NCBI GenBank assembly: GCA_903813345.2
Contig: CAIIXF020000010.1
Span: forward strand, 36,261,425-36,325,424
DNA: 64,000 nucleotides
Source of the DNA: Owenia fusiformis
Lineage: Eukaryota; Annelida; Polychaeta; Sabellida; Oweniidae
Reading direction: 5' to 3'
Below, in pieces: positions 1 through 13,500 of this stretch. The notes beneath the pieces were generated by a model. That model searched no databases. It was not told the origin of the DNA and was given only the letters and a program-made list of their open reading frames with translations. Each line of letters starts with the position of its first letter. The first letter of the stretch is position 1. The translations under genes and the position numbers were made by a program.

Positions 1-3000
1 TCTTTGAAGAGTTTAATTCTAACGTTTCAGATTATTCAGATTATATGAATTGTTGGTGCATTAATGCACTTGTAGACCTAAGTGTTTGAATGGCGCTATT
101 TTGACAATCAATGAAAAACTAAAATTAACAATTCTGGCTTTATTTTATGACTCTATATCTATCTATCTTTGACTAGACGAATTTCACATCTATGGATACT
201 ATGAATGTATTTATACCTAAGATAGCATTACATTGAATAATCTTTTAGAACTGAACCCTTCAAAACTGTATCACCACCCATGTACATGGGTATGAGATAC
301 TAATGCCACCACCTTGTAGTTTAAGTCAAATCTTGAAAAGAAAAGGTTATTTGAAGCAAGTTGAAAATGCCTTTTTAAACTTTTTGAACTTGAGAGGTCA
401 AATGTCAATTCAAAAGTCAGATTTGACTTCTGAGAACTTGTAGGTGATTTTGAAAATTCGGTCAATTCGAAGCAAGTTGAAAAATACCTTTTAGACCCTT
501 TTTACTTTGAGGTCATTGGCGGTCAATAATTGTAAAATCTAAAGTCAGATTTGAATTTTTGAGACCCTGCTGATCTGATTTTGAAAAACTGATCAATTTG
601 AAGACCTTTTTCACCTTCAAGAATGTACAGTAGTAAGAAAGAGGAGTGCATTCTTGGTGTATTGTTTTTGAAGAATGGACACCGTAAGCTATCTAAAACC
701 AGTGTGGCACAAAATATGATTGACAGTGTTTGGCTCAATATTACACCTTGACTGTCACATGCAGTGCACCGAAGCTGTACTTATTAAACCATTTTCAATC
801 ACTCAATAGTTGAATTGTAAACACAAAATAAATACACTTTTTAACTACCTTGCCTGATACATGCGGTGCATTGAAGCTGAACCAATTAAAACAACCCACT
901 TCTCTACACATTTACCTCACAGTTAATACAAAAGAATTTTTCTAAACTTGGATCATGGGTCATTTAACCTTCCTAAGAGTCAGTGTGGGTTTTAAGTTAG
1001 ATAAATTATTCGAAATGGGTCTTATGAGAACTAATAGCCTCAGGCCAAGCCCCTTTGCTATTATTTCTCATAAAACCCAGTACTCATAGTTTATCCATAA
1101 CTGAATGAACGATTAGAGGATTCAGTGACCTTCTATAAAATTACAAACTGAACATGTTGCTATACCTTAGACGACTACCTGGTTGTTATTCACTAAAGGG
1201 GGTCTCATTATAGGTTAGCATATAAAAATGCTTTTGGGTTCAATGGCTGCCACATGCACTTGGTTCGGGGTTGTTGTTTTTAGGGGCTGTAATTAGAATT
1301 AGAGGTTTTGGTTTAATAAGGGATCCCAAACTTATCTGTAGGCCATAGGCCTATGTAAAACTAGTAGTAAGCTTATGAACATCGAGAGCACTCATAAGCT
1401 GCCTTCCTACTACTTTTCCCTAGGCCTATGCTGTAGGTCAATCAACGGAATTATGATTAAGCTTAGGGGTGCTGTGATTAAGAAATTAATAGATGCTGCA
1501 TCTAATATAACACCATTGTAATTAAGGGCATTCTTGAGTGGATTTGACCTAGGATGAAGAAACAACATAGGTGACCACGGGCTTTGAAACCCTATTACAA
1601 GTAGTATCGAGAATTCAACTAACAGCTGCCAGATCAACCTACTATTTTATGGCTCATTAGATATAAATAGCACCTGCCACTATTCATTCGTATTAAAATG
1701 AATTTGCCATCAACAGTACGTTAAATCATCGCCTTTTACCCAACATATGACATCATGAATACTATCAAAGTGCAGTCTAATACCGAGTGAGCCAAAAATG
1801 TAGCCCAAACAAATTCCGCATCTGTTAAAGTGTTATTTCGCATAATAAAACCTTGTTTAATGTTCTTTCATTTTACTAAGTTTAATTGACCCTGCCCAAA
1901 TAGTCTGGATTTTATGGCTATAAAACGAAACATGGTCCAAAATGCCAGCCTCATCTCATGACTACGGGCTATCTCTGAGATAATGTCAACCCCTACAACA
2001 AGTAGGAGAACAATTTCTGTGACGGTGACCTTACATTCTCAACCGACCAGTGCAGGTCTGCCTGAAGGGACGAGGCAGAAATTTGTAGAATGGCCATAGA
2101 ATTGTGACCATAGAATACTGGATGAATGAGTTAATAACATTTCTTTGGATGACATTTTTTGCCTCACCCTGTAATTCATTTTATTTTCACACTTATTCAT
2201 TTCAGCCTGCCCAAACAAAGAGTCTAGATTGAATAGCCAAAACCAGGCACATGTAATTACAAAGAACTGTTCAGTATATAAATAGCTCTACGTGAATGAC
2301 ACAACTGTTTTACACACAAACAATTGTCAAGGTAAAATACAGGATTAAGGCAATCCATAAGGCTGAGTAAGTCAATATCCGAGTGTTTGAAACAGTGTAA
2401 CAAACAAATTATTTATGACACTTAGCTGCCCTCTATTTTGTAATTGTATAATATAAGTATGAAGCACCTTATAATATCAGAAAAAATACAAAAAAATCAC
2501 GAAAAAAAATACTAAAAAGTAGGTTCATAATTAAATTTTCCCCTTTACAGTTTAAATCATGTCTGAAAGTTCAATACAACTTTGCACTAAAAATTATTAA
2601 AAAGGCCTGCACTTGTGGTGAAAATTGCGTCAGAATTAGGGAAAATTGGTGAGGATGGGTGGATTAGGGACAGCTTAAGAGATAATCCAATCAACTTGAT
2701 TATCATCCTCATGTCATTTATTGAAGATAAGACATGGATCTAACAGAACCATTTGATTTTGTGGTTAAATTATTCTTCAAACCAAAGATATAGCCCTTTG
2801 AAAATGGCTTGCCATATCTTACGTGCACCTTTAGATGCAAAAGCTTGAGGTACTAAGAATTTTAAAAATCGGTAGTAAGATTTCATATACATATTAGTAA
2901 ATTAAATGTGTCTATTGAACATGTTGCACTTAACAAATAAGTTATATTCCAATGTTTAGAGGTAACAGTGGGGTTTACTGCATGAACACAGAAGTTTTGA

Positions 3001-3230
3001 GGTTGTAAGTTCATCTTCTTTATATTGTTCCCATAGGTTTTGAATTTAGCAGTTTCGTTCGTGTCGTACTAGGCCTGTTAGGCATGAAAAACAATTTAGC
3101 AGTTCTGTTCATTGCGTAATTGGGCCTTCTATAATCAGTAGCAAATGCTCGCAAAACATTTTCAACATTAACGTTTTCCTTGAAGACATGGTTGGGTGAA
3201 ACGTACTTTAGTTACATAATCGATACAGTA
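1..3230. other. upstream DNA without a recognised gene
   Basis: AT-rich sequence with only short, unconvincing open frames on either strand. I recognise no exon of a conserved protein here. It contains a diverged tandem duplication (353-600), a second diverged repeat pair (about 725-880, sharing a core like CACATGCAGTGCACCGAAGC) and an imperfect inverted repeat near 1340-1435 built on AGGCCTATG. A divergently transcribed neighbour on the - strand could begin here, but nothing shows it. Confidence 0.5.
353..600. repeat. diverged tandem duplication, period about 116 bp
   Basis: Two copies begin with GAAGCAAGTTGAAAA (near 353 and 469) and both continue through a TTTTTxACTTTGAGGTCA-like stretch and AAAGTCAGATTTGA. 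Divergence is substantial, so the duplication is old. Confidence 0.7.
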
Positions 3231-3235
3231 ACAAG

Positions 3236-3274
3236 TCACGTGATCAGACACATGTCACATGATCAGTCACGTGA
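3236..3274. promoter_or_regulatory. cluster of three palindromic E-box/M-box sites
   Basis: TCACGTGA at 3236-3243, TCACATGA at 3255-3262 and TCACGTGA at 3267-3274 lie within 39 bp, spaced 19 and 12 bp start to start. The octamers are the known type of site for USF/MITF/TFE3 bHLH-zip factors. The cluster lies 1.1 kb upstream of the CSNK1G start codon. The sites are seen; regulatory use is inferred. Confidence 0.45.
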
Positions 3275-3708
3275 GCTTGCAAAATGGAAGATCTAAATTT
3301 CTAAGAATTCTGCTAAGATCAAGATCGATATGGCCTTCAGTGTCGTGTTTGGCGGAGTTCCACAATGTAACTTAGCAGGATGGATGACATAGAACAAACT
3401 GCTAAGTAGACACATGGTAACATTTCATTATTTCGTTATTTTAACCATATGAACTGGTTCACAGAATAAAAATTAGAACTGAGAACCAATGACAAATTAT
3501 TGAAAACATTGGAATATTTCAATGTCTTAGATTTACAAAGTCTTACCTTCAAGAACAGACACCACAACTAAAAACTTGTCTTTAGACATCATACTGCATG
3601 AATGACTTGTCTTTATAGCTCTATTTATTCAGTAAAATTTGAAAATTTCAATATTTTTCAAAATTTTAAAATTTTGAAAGTGGCGGACATTTTGAAAACA
3701 TAAAAATA

Positions 3709-3722
3709 CGGAAGTGACGTCA
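3709..3722. promoter_or_regulatory. ETS/CRE composite site, candidate CSNK1G core promoter
   Basis: CGGAAGTGACGTCA combines an ETS core (CGGAAGT) with a perfect palindromic CRE (TGACGTCA, 3715-3722). This arrangement is common in TATA-less housekeeping promoters of animals. It lies about 690 bp upstream of the CSNK1G start codon. The transcription start is not visible, and a non-coding first exon may lie between. Confidence 0.45.
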
Positions 3723-4402
3723 TGTAGGGTGATATTTGTCGTAATTAACCAAATTTGAACACTTAATATCACTTAGGTTAGACAATGATAAATCCTAACT
3801 TTTATACATATCTTAGACAAGATTGTAATCTAACTAAAAATGGTACATTTATGTTTTTATTCGATCGTAAGCAGCCGTTGCTATGCCATAAAGTAGCCGA
3901 AACAAGAGTTTACCGTCAGGTGACTCGACACATGCGCAGAGAAAATATAAAATATTCATCCGCAAAAAATATAAATCTCTCCCTCTCTTTGTTTCCTTGC
4001 CGTTCGCCACAATACAAATAGTTGAACGTTTTTACCCCTGTAAAAATTAGTATAATTTACAATTTGAATTAGGAAAAATAATCAAAATTAGCGGGTTTGA
4101 TCAAACGAGTATTAATATTTCGTGACCGGTTCAGTGAGTAATCCATCTAATTTTTAGGAAAAGTTGTCCAAGATTATTTCATGGAATAAAGTGAGAATTT
4201 CGATGTCTAAATGGCCACGTAATACAATTATTTCACGTACATGCATTCAGTAGAAGGTACAGCAGTACCTTGTGTACTTGGATTACAATTTATCTGGATA
4301 CAAATCAACGGATTATGAGCCTCAATGTAGGGATGTAGAGCGGAAATATTTTGTTGTTCATGCATCTCCAGGAATTTTATAGGGTGTCATTGACTTGATC
4401 CC

Positions 4403-4592
4403 ATGTCTTCAGCACAGAAGAGAGACACGAGGGCTGACGACCCTAATCCCAGAAGAATATCTAAACCAGGCACTAGAGGAATGCATAGTTCCAATAGAGG
4501 TAGCTCTGGAAATCAGGGTGTGCTCATGGTCGGCCCAAATTTTAGGGTGGGAAAGAAAATAGGTTGTGGAAATTTTGGCGAATTACGTCTTG
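4403..4592 (+). CDS. CSNK1G: CSNK1G exon 1 (residues 1-63 and first base of 64)
   Basis: Encodes a low-complexity, Ser/Arg-rich N-terminus and then [18 protein letters not shown], diagnostic of CK1 gamma, up to the glycine-rich loop. The donor is G|GTAAGTG at 4593. The preceding in-frame TGA at 4391-4393 rules out an N-terminal extension within this exon. Confidence 0.95.
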
Positions 4593-7500
4593 GTAAGTGA
4601 GGGCATATCAGAATGACATATGTGCATTACTTAGTTCCTATGAAGATTACATAAGTATCAAACCATACATCGGATTACATCCTTCTGCAGTGATTATCTG
4701 CAAGTCTGTCTCTATCCCCCTTTTTTCATACAAAGTACTGTCGTTTTCACAGCCTGACTTCGTAGCAACAATTAAATAAGACTTAGATTTGAAATAAATG
4801 TAAATCGATTCTAATTTTTCGAGTAGATAGAGGGAATCTTGGCAAGGTTCTAAATCTAAATGTGGAAATATAGTTTAAATTGACTAACGTGTGCGCGTGT
4901 ACGTACCAAACAAAATTTGAATTTCAAAACTTGTGAGGTAGCGAGGTCTGTTTTACAGTTAATTTCATATCGCATGGATATTGATTGGAATGGTTGACAC
5001 ATGTGCTTGCATTCATGAACGTCACTAACTTCTGGAATGACTTCTGGAATGTTAGTGACAGTCTCAATCTTAAGTTAAGTCTGCAGTCAGGCTGTGAAAA
5101 AGGCAGTATGTATGAAAACAGAATTTCATGTAATATTGATCAAAGGTTATATGCCACTAAGTTGATTAGATTATTTCTTAAAAGTCAAAGATTAGATTGC
5201 CACCAGTATTTGTGTCAAATGAGCTGTGTCTTTCAAATCTAAGGATCTTGCTATCAAAATCCTTGCAAACCAAATTTGAAGCTGATTGGTTAATGAGCGA
5301 TGGCATGTCTTCTCAACACTTACTCATGCTTTTCTCTTGTACAACATAAAATATCTCCTCATTCCTGAGTTCCCAAAAAGGTTCTGGACTGAATGAAAAG
5401 TATATTGTGTAGAACATTTTACATTGATTCATTTTACAATATTAATCATAATGAACCACCCCCTCCCAACATATGATGTTTCATACGTATATGCCCCTTT
5501 GAAGAATAAGGACACTGTGACATGTGTTAGTGCCTAGAAATATATTGTTTATTATATTGAAGGCTGGTAACACTAATGGTCGGTATAACAAACATGAATG
5601 AATAATGATCATTATTGTGATTCCAATATTTATCTTTATATAGCGATGTATAATTTATTATTATTTATTTCAGGTAAAAACCTATATAACAATGAGCATG
5701 TGGCAATCAAACTGGTATGTAGAAACCAACTTATTTGTATTTGTATAAACCAACTTATCTGTATTTGTATACATTAACTTATTTATATTAGAACTAATGA
5801 CTATAAGGTCCTTGTAATTGATCGATAAACAGTCAAAAATGCCTAGTATGAAATATATCTTACCTATAAACTTAGTATATTTATATAAACAAACTTATTT
5901 TTATGCTCAAAATGCTCTGGCACTCTGTTCAGTTTTCTCTAAAGATTACCCTGAGAAATGACCAGTGAATTTTACAATAGAACGGACCCAATAAAACAGC
6001 TGATGTACATATATAATTAATCGGAACATTAGATTTAAGTAACCCTAGGCTATTATCATCTGGTACTAGCCTCTAACGAGGATCAGCTATTTAGTTTGAT
6101 GAATCATCGAGCATAACACTAATGTATTGACTGATGTAAGCATGAACATTGTTAATAAAGCAGTGATTGAATCTGATTGCATTTAGTAAGTTTGGATTTT
6201 GGAAGTTTTATAAAGAGTGTCCAGGTTATTTAGTCGATAACCAGAAAAATATAATGGGTTGTTCTGTCAATCAGAGAGCATTGCATATATCGGGGTTCAT
6301 TGCCACAGTTTTTCTAGGGGGAGGGGGGTTGAAACCCATGACCTATTAATCATGAGGCATGCTATTCACATTTTGAAAGTCAAATGGTGCCAATATTGGT
6401 GAGTTTCTAAATCAAGAGTAATGGTATTCAGTATTTGTTTCTTTTATGCCTGGGTCACATTTGCTCCGATCCATCGGCTGGCGCCCCGGCGATTGAGTGT
6501 TTTGCTCAATATTGTATTCAATTTTGTACAAAATACTCAATCGGTCGAGCGCCGTTGTGAAAATCGGAGCAAATGTGACCCAGGCATTAGTCAGGGAGAG
6601 CCAGATGTCCTCCTGTTGTTTGACAGTGTAGCCATACTTATAGATGATAGAGCAATAGCCAGTTCTGATAAGCTAGGCAAATTCAAGATATTAATAAGGT
6701 AAAGATTTAGGTGAAGATGACCATTCTTGTAATGGGTAGTGAGTGATATATTAGCCTGAATGTCAGAGTCTAGTATACTAATAATGAAAAGGGTGGTTAT
6801 TATTGGGGCTTTCTTTTGACTGTGATATATTTTGTGAAATCCTGACTCATGCCTTCGCTTAAGCAATATCTTCGCCATAAAATTTCTTGAGTCCTGACTC
6901 ATATTGCTTAGGATATCATTGTGACTTTATTCATTTGTACTTAATGTTTGGTTTGACTGAAATGTTATTGTATTGGAATGTATTGATTTTTTCATGCGCA
7001 TATGCTTTCGATAAAACATGAAATTAAGATAAGCAGTTCCGTCCAATCTGTGAGTAGAAACAGCTGTTTTGAAAAACAATGAATAGTCTATCAACAAGTT
7101 TTTGCCCCCCCCCCTCCCTTAGCACAGGGAGTTCCATAGACTATGCAATATCCAAGACAGATCAAGTCATACTTTGATGCAAGACGTACTCATACTTGTG
7201 CAAGTCAGTTCGCAGAAAGGTGGTAGCCCCCCCTCCCTTAGCACAGGGAGTTCCATAGACTTTATGCAATATACCAAGGCACATCAAGTCCTACTCATAC
7301 TTGTGCAAGTCAGTTTGCAGAAAGGTTGTAGCCCCCCCCCCCCTCCCTCAGCACAGGGAGTTCCATAGACTTTATGCAATATACCAAGGCACATCAAGTC
7401 CTACTCATACTTGTTCAAGTCAGTTTGCAGAAAGGTGGTAGCCCCCCTCCCTTAGCACAGGGAGTTCCATAGACTTTATGCAATATACCAAGGCAGATCA

Positions 7501-10500
7501 AGTCCTATTCTGATGTAAATGTATTCGCAATATGCAAGTCAGTTTGCAGAAAGGTAGTAGCCATTGGGAGCATGTTCTTTAAATGACCAGGAAATGGGCT
7601 ATGCACATGCTATAGTGATGATTATGCCAAAAAAGATTTGTCAAATGGTAATGTGGGTTGCATCATTTAGGTTCACCCTGATACATGTAGAATAAACCCT
7701 GTGTGCAAAGTCTAGTTATAAACTACCCTCTGCCTAGTATCAACTTTATTATAGTTTAGCAGCCCCGCCCCCACTACCGATGCCCATGGGGGCTGGGGTC
7801 ATAAATCATTTCATACCTAGCACACTGACATATTCTGAACCAATCAGCGAGCTGGAAGGAACCTATGCTAAATGTGTGCATAATTATTATGCAATTACGT
7901 CAGAGAAAATTACCATCGTCCTTATTTCTACGGCAAACTGATTGGCGCAGTGAGTTCAGTGATTTATTGAAAACTGAAAGAGTGAAGATGAAGCTCTCTT
8001 TTAAGAAGCAAAGTAGAACGAAAGCAAAGCGTACATGTAGAATATGGACACTACAAAAAATATGGCACGTTTGGATATTAATCAAGAATAGGCTTTGTCT
8101 CTTGTAAATTGCAGTTTTATGGAAGAAAGAAGAGAAGACGTCATCATTTTTTTCTATTTTAGACCCTGGAAAATCTGAATCCTGGAATACAGATAATGTA
8201 TTTTGAAACAGTTCTCAAGTCTCAGTTCTGAATTTCATTCTGTAATCAGTTCAGATTTTCCCCCTTTATTATATCACAGTTACAGTATATGTTAAGGCCC
8301 TTAACCAGGATTTGCCAAGGGGGTTCACTTTTTGAAAAATTCTAGGGGTGGTTCACTTTTGACAATTTTGGTCCAAAAATGGCCAAAATCACTTAAAAAG
8401 TGCTCAGCATGGTGAAAAACTGCATGATTTTGAAAGATTTTTTGAACCCCCCCTGGCTACCCCCTATTGAACCCCCCTGGCTACGGGCCTGTGTTATCTT
8501 CCGGGAAATTATAAAGGGTGTAGAACCCTAGATGATGGTTCAAAGTTTTCATGTAAATCAAACTGGATATCAATATTGCTGCTCATATCATGAAGGTAAT
8601 TTTGTAAAATATATGTGTAATTTGTCAGTCAGTATAATGTAATTTATATAATGGTACCCACATTAACAATTGCTACCGTAGATAGGGATTCAACAGAAAT
8701 TAAATCAATAGCCAATAAAAACATCCTGTCAGATTGACTTGTACCAAAATTGAAATGAATGTTGCATTGTTGCTACTTATGAACAGAAAACATGTGATTG
8801 GATATAGGCTAGAATGCTAGATCAAAGAGTTCAATCTATTTATTAATTTAAGAGTATAGAAATCTAGCATTTGTAAAGGGTAGCATGGTTACTGTCTTAA
8901 TGAGAATATGAAGTAGATGATAGAGATTTCATAACTGTCTTATAGAGACGGTCCTTATGTTTATGACATGTAATGTGTACACGTAGCCATTGATTATAAA
9001 ATGTCGTCTATATGTGAGTAAATCCTTATCGAGTTTTGACATAATTATTGGTTGGAAATCATATTGATATTTTGCACAAAGTCGATATTTCAATATAATC
9101 TTCAGTATAATCAAGGAATTTAGCATAGAAAACCGTTACTTTTTGCTGAAAATGATATATGAATTGATCGATTAAATATTATGATCAATTTTTGATGCAG
9201 AATACAAAAGTTCAATTTACTTATTACAAGAGTAACTAGATTCATAAACATGAGGAACTAAGCTCAAACATTATATCAAGCTTCATGAATTATTCTAGAT
9301 ACATTAACAGTACATAACTATTATCAAACAGTGATCTCCCCAGTACCTTATCTATTCTTAAAATGTCTCCTTAAATGCCCCATCTGTTCAATTCTCTTTG
9401 GAACTTGATTGATGTATTTTATTTTCTTATTATTATATACTTTTTAAGCTATAGACTGTTAAACATCCTCATTCAGCCAATTCCATGTTAAATACACAAT
9501 GATATAATATGACTTGATATTTTATTCATGGGCAAAGACAGATGTGACATCCAGGTCAATGGGAGATTTACCCTAAAATGAAATCTCTGGTTATTATCAT
9601 TCTGATACTCATAGCATCTTTCTGTTTCACCTGAGAAGAAATGAGATGTCATGGTATATCATGATGGGTTATTATTATTATCATGTTTTGGAATATAAAT
9701 ATAGAGGAACATAAAGGAATGTCCTAGAATAAAATAACATAGGTATAATAAACTCTTAAGTCAAATCTACCAAAAATGGGATGACAGAATTTAGAAAGAG
9801 ATTGTATAAATTAATCATGAATGCAGATGGAATCCTTTCCCAACGTGAATATAAGAGGAAAATTTGGCCCTGGTGATGGATAAGTAAGGTTGGTTTTTAG
9901 GGGAAAACTGCAAATTCCCCAAGCTCCGGGGCCTATACCTTGAATTTTATCATTGAAATATAATTTTTAGTATGGAGTATCAGATGGGAACATCTTGTCA
10001 AAATTTGGTGTTAAAATACTGAATAGAACTGGAGATATTGTAATTTCATTGATGTATATGAATAAAAATAATGGTGCCAAAAGGAGTCTATTGTCCTGAA
10101 AGGTATTACATAATAGGGCTCCATATGGAGCCTATCGTTGTGAAAGGGTTAAAGATGTCTATGGCCATATGTGGTAGTACCCATCTAAAAAACAACAAAA
10201 CATGATTTTCACCAAGATTTGCAAAATTACAAATTAAAAATGTTGACAGTACATCACAGTCCGGGGATTCAACTCGAGCTGTTCCAAGGAAAAAAGTAGG
10301 ACTCAAAAATTTACATTTGATGATGCAAATGTTTTACTTAGTTTTGAGTCTTTGGGACTCGGAAATTCTAGTAGCTACTAGGAACACTGAGGATATTCTA
10401 TGATTTTTATCTATGATAAGATATATCACATGGTTTCTGAAAAGCCATATGAGTTGCATTTCAGGTTGCTTTTTAAGTTGGTCAACATCAAAAGTGTTAA

Positions 10501-13500
10501 ATCATAAAGAGAGGGAAGTTCTGTAGCTTTCAGAATAACAGGGTTAGAATTTTTAACATGAGATGATTGAAAGAATGCTTGGTGTTTAATTACATAAATA
10601 CGAAGTAATGATCTTAATGTTGATTATCCTACACTTAGTGTACGAAATGTATAATAACATTAAAAAATAAATTTGATATTTATTGGCAAAATGAATATCC
10701 GGAGGATATCGTAATGATATACTCCGGGTGGAGGATATCGTAATGATATACTCCAGGCGGAGGATATCGTAACAATATACTCCGGAAAACCCAATATGCG
10801 GATGATATTGTGACGATATATACCGCTTGTTGATTTCCCGCCAAATTGACTCTATTTGGCATGGAATTCATTTTGCAATGATATTATACATTTAGTACAC
10901 TCCTTGTAAGTGTAGGATAATAAGAACATCCTATGATTTTTTTCAGAATATCATTTTAATCTACTCTGTGATATTGATATACGCACTCATTCACTTCTCT
11001 CTCGTGCAGATATCAATATCACCTCGTAGATAAAAATGATATTCCTCAAAATCATAGGATATCCTATAAATATCTGGGCTTGAAAATGTCCGTTTGCTCA
11101 TGCTTATTCCTCTCTTTTTTCTCAAAAATTTGAATGAAGTGTCTGATTTTCTTGCATTTCTATACAATTTAGAGTGTTAACAAAATGTCTGTTTATTTTT
11201 TCCTTGTATATTTCTCTCTTTATCATGTAATTTTCATTATGAAACAAGACCCTCATAATTTTATCATAGGTTCGTCAATAGATATAAATGAAGACTGAAT
11301 CGCAATAGCTAAATTAGCAGTAAGGTTAGAAAAGTTTCCGATCAATACTCTGCTTAGAAAATCTTGACATAATTATCACAATGGGCACGGTTTTAGTTTG
11401 TCATAAATGAGAAAGAAAGAGAAATCAGCAAGGAATAAAATATTCAGTCATGAAGTAAATACTCTAAATTGTATAGAAATGCAAGAAACTTGGATACTTC
11501 ATTCAAATTTTAGAGAGAAATTGACGAAAAATTAGAAGCAGACGGATTTTTTAATCATAGGCTTGTTGATGCAAAGAGATCTTTGTATTGAAGAAGGCTT
11601 GTAATTTGCTAGGAGAATACAGTACTATACACTGTGATAATATTATTTGCGATTGATTGGCATGGCACATTTTGTAGAAAGGCTGTCTGTTCAACAGGCT
11701 ATTAATGACTGTCTTACTTCAATTCCTTTTCTGCTTCCTCATCCATACCATCCTCAAACCACTTATAACTGAAAATCCTGTACAGTGTATTATGAACAAC
11801 TTCAGTTTAGTTATGTGTCCATGAGGTAAGTGGTTCATGAGACATGTTTTAAGTCAACGGATCATGTTCAAAGAAATGGTATCCTTTCGAGACCGGTGTT
11901 AACTAAAAAGAGTAAATTAGTGTTTTTCACTTTAGAATTGCCTGATTGTCCATTTGTCTGTCAATAATTTTCGAGAAAAACAATTGTAATTGGCTTTTGT
12001 ATTGACTTTTCTTGATTAAAGAGTTAATGGCAACTTATATGGTAGCACTCAGATTAAAGGTTTCAGACCTCTGACCCTAATGGTTGTCTATCTGACCAAT
12101 TGCTTGTTTGTCTGACCTGGTGGTTGTTTGAGCATGATGGTTGTCTGACCTTGATGGTCGTCTGTCTGATCATAATGGTTGTTGATATGACCAATATGCT
12201 TGTCTGTCTGACCATGATGGTTATTTGACCATAATGGTTGTCTGACCTTGATGGTTGTCTGTCTGATCATGATGGTTATTTGACCATAATGGTTGTCTGA
12301 CCTTGATGGTTGTCTGTCTGATCATGATGGTTATTTGACCATAATGGTTGTCTGATCTTGATGGTTGTCTGTCTGATCATGATGGTTGTCTGACCTTGAT
12401 GGTTGTCTGTCTGATCATAATGGTATGGTTGTCAGTCTCACATTGATGATGCTCTGCTAGAAGTTGCTTAGATATGAGTTTTTTCTTTATCTTTATTAGG
12501 ATGTTCCAGTTCTGACAATCTGTCCTGCATGATATTTGATGGTTATATTTTAAAATTGAAAATGGAGTGCAAAAGATAAGAATCTGCAAAAAATTAAGTA
12601 AAAATGCATTAGTACATACTCTAAATTGTATAAAAATGCAAGAAATCAGACTTCTCATTCAAATAAAGAGCAGACAGACAGCAGGCATTTCATTCAAATC
12701 TTAGTAGAAAAATTTGTAGTCTGACTGCCTCAGATGTTAAAACCACAATTGCTGTACCCCATTTCCTGTAGTTGTACATTTTTGCTTCCGTTCTTTAATC
12801 TATTGAACGATATTTCTATTTTAAATTTTTTCTATTTCTGGAATTTTTCTTGTTTAAAGGGTCACATGTGTGTTAAATACTTGACACCAAGAGTGATTTT
12901 ACATCATATCTATGTGTTTTAAACCTAGCTAAACCAAACACCATTAAGACCGACACCATATTTCAAGGTTTCTCATAGGGAAGATAACAAAATTGGAACT
13001 AGGAAAAATCAAAATCACTAGAGGTGTTTGTATGTTCAGATATACAAGTTTCTCATTTCACTATATATAATGCTGTAGAATATTTGGATTTGTCAAAGAA
13101 AATAAAATGCTGATTTAATTGGTAATAATGTTATTCTTGCATCAAGACTGTGGTGGGGGGGGGGGGGGCGAGAGGGGGAGGGGCTTACAAGGGCTTGTTG
13201 CTAGACTACTAAAATGTCTAAGGATGCAAGAAAACAAAGCATTCCATTGAAGACAGGAGAACAAGCATGAACAGATTTTTAACACATGCTAGTAGAATCA
13301 TAACTAAACTAGAATCATAAGATGTTATCCATTGGCTTTTGTGCACTTTTATCAGATCCATGCCTAATTTTTCTCTAGCCATACTCAATATTTCTTGCTA
13401 TTTCTCTCTAAAATTTGAATAAACTGTTTGATTTTCTTGCATTTCTATATAATTTAGAGTGTTAACTACATGTGTGTATACTTTATTCCTTGCTAATTCC

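Noticed and set aside
3785-4021. 78-codon frame upstream of CSNK1G
   Set aside because: No recognised similarity; could at most be a small upstream frame in the 5' leader, for which there is no evidence.
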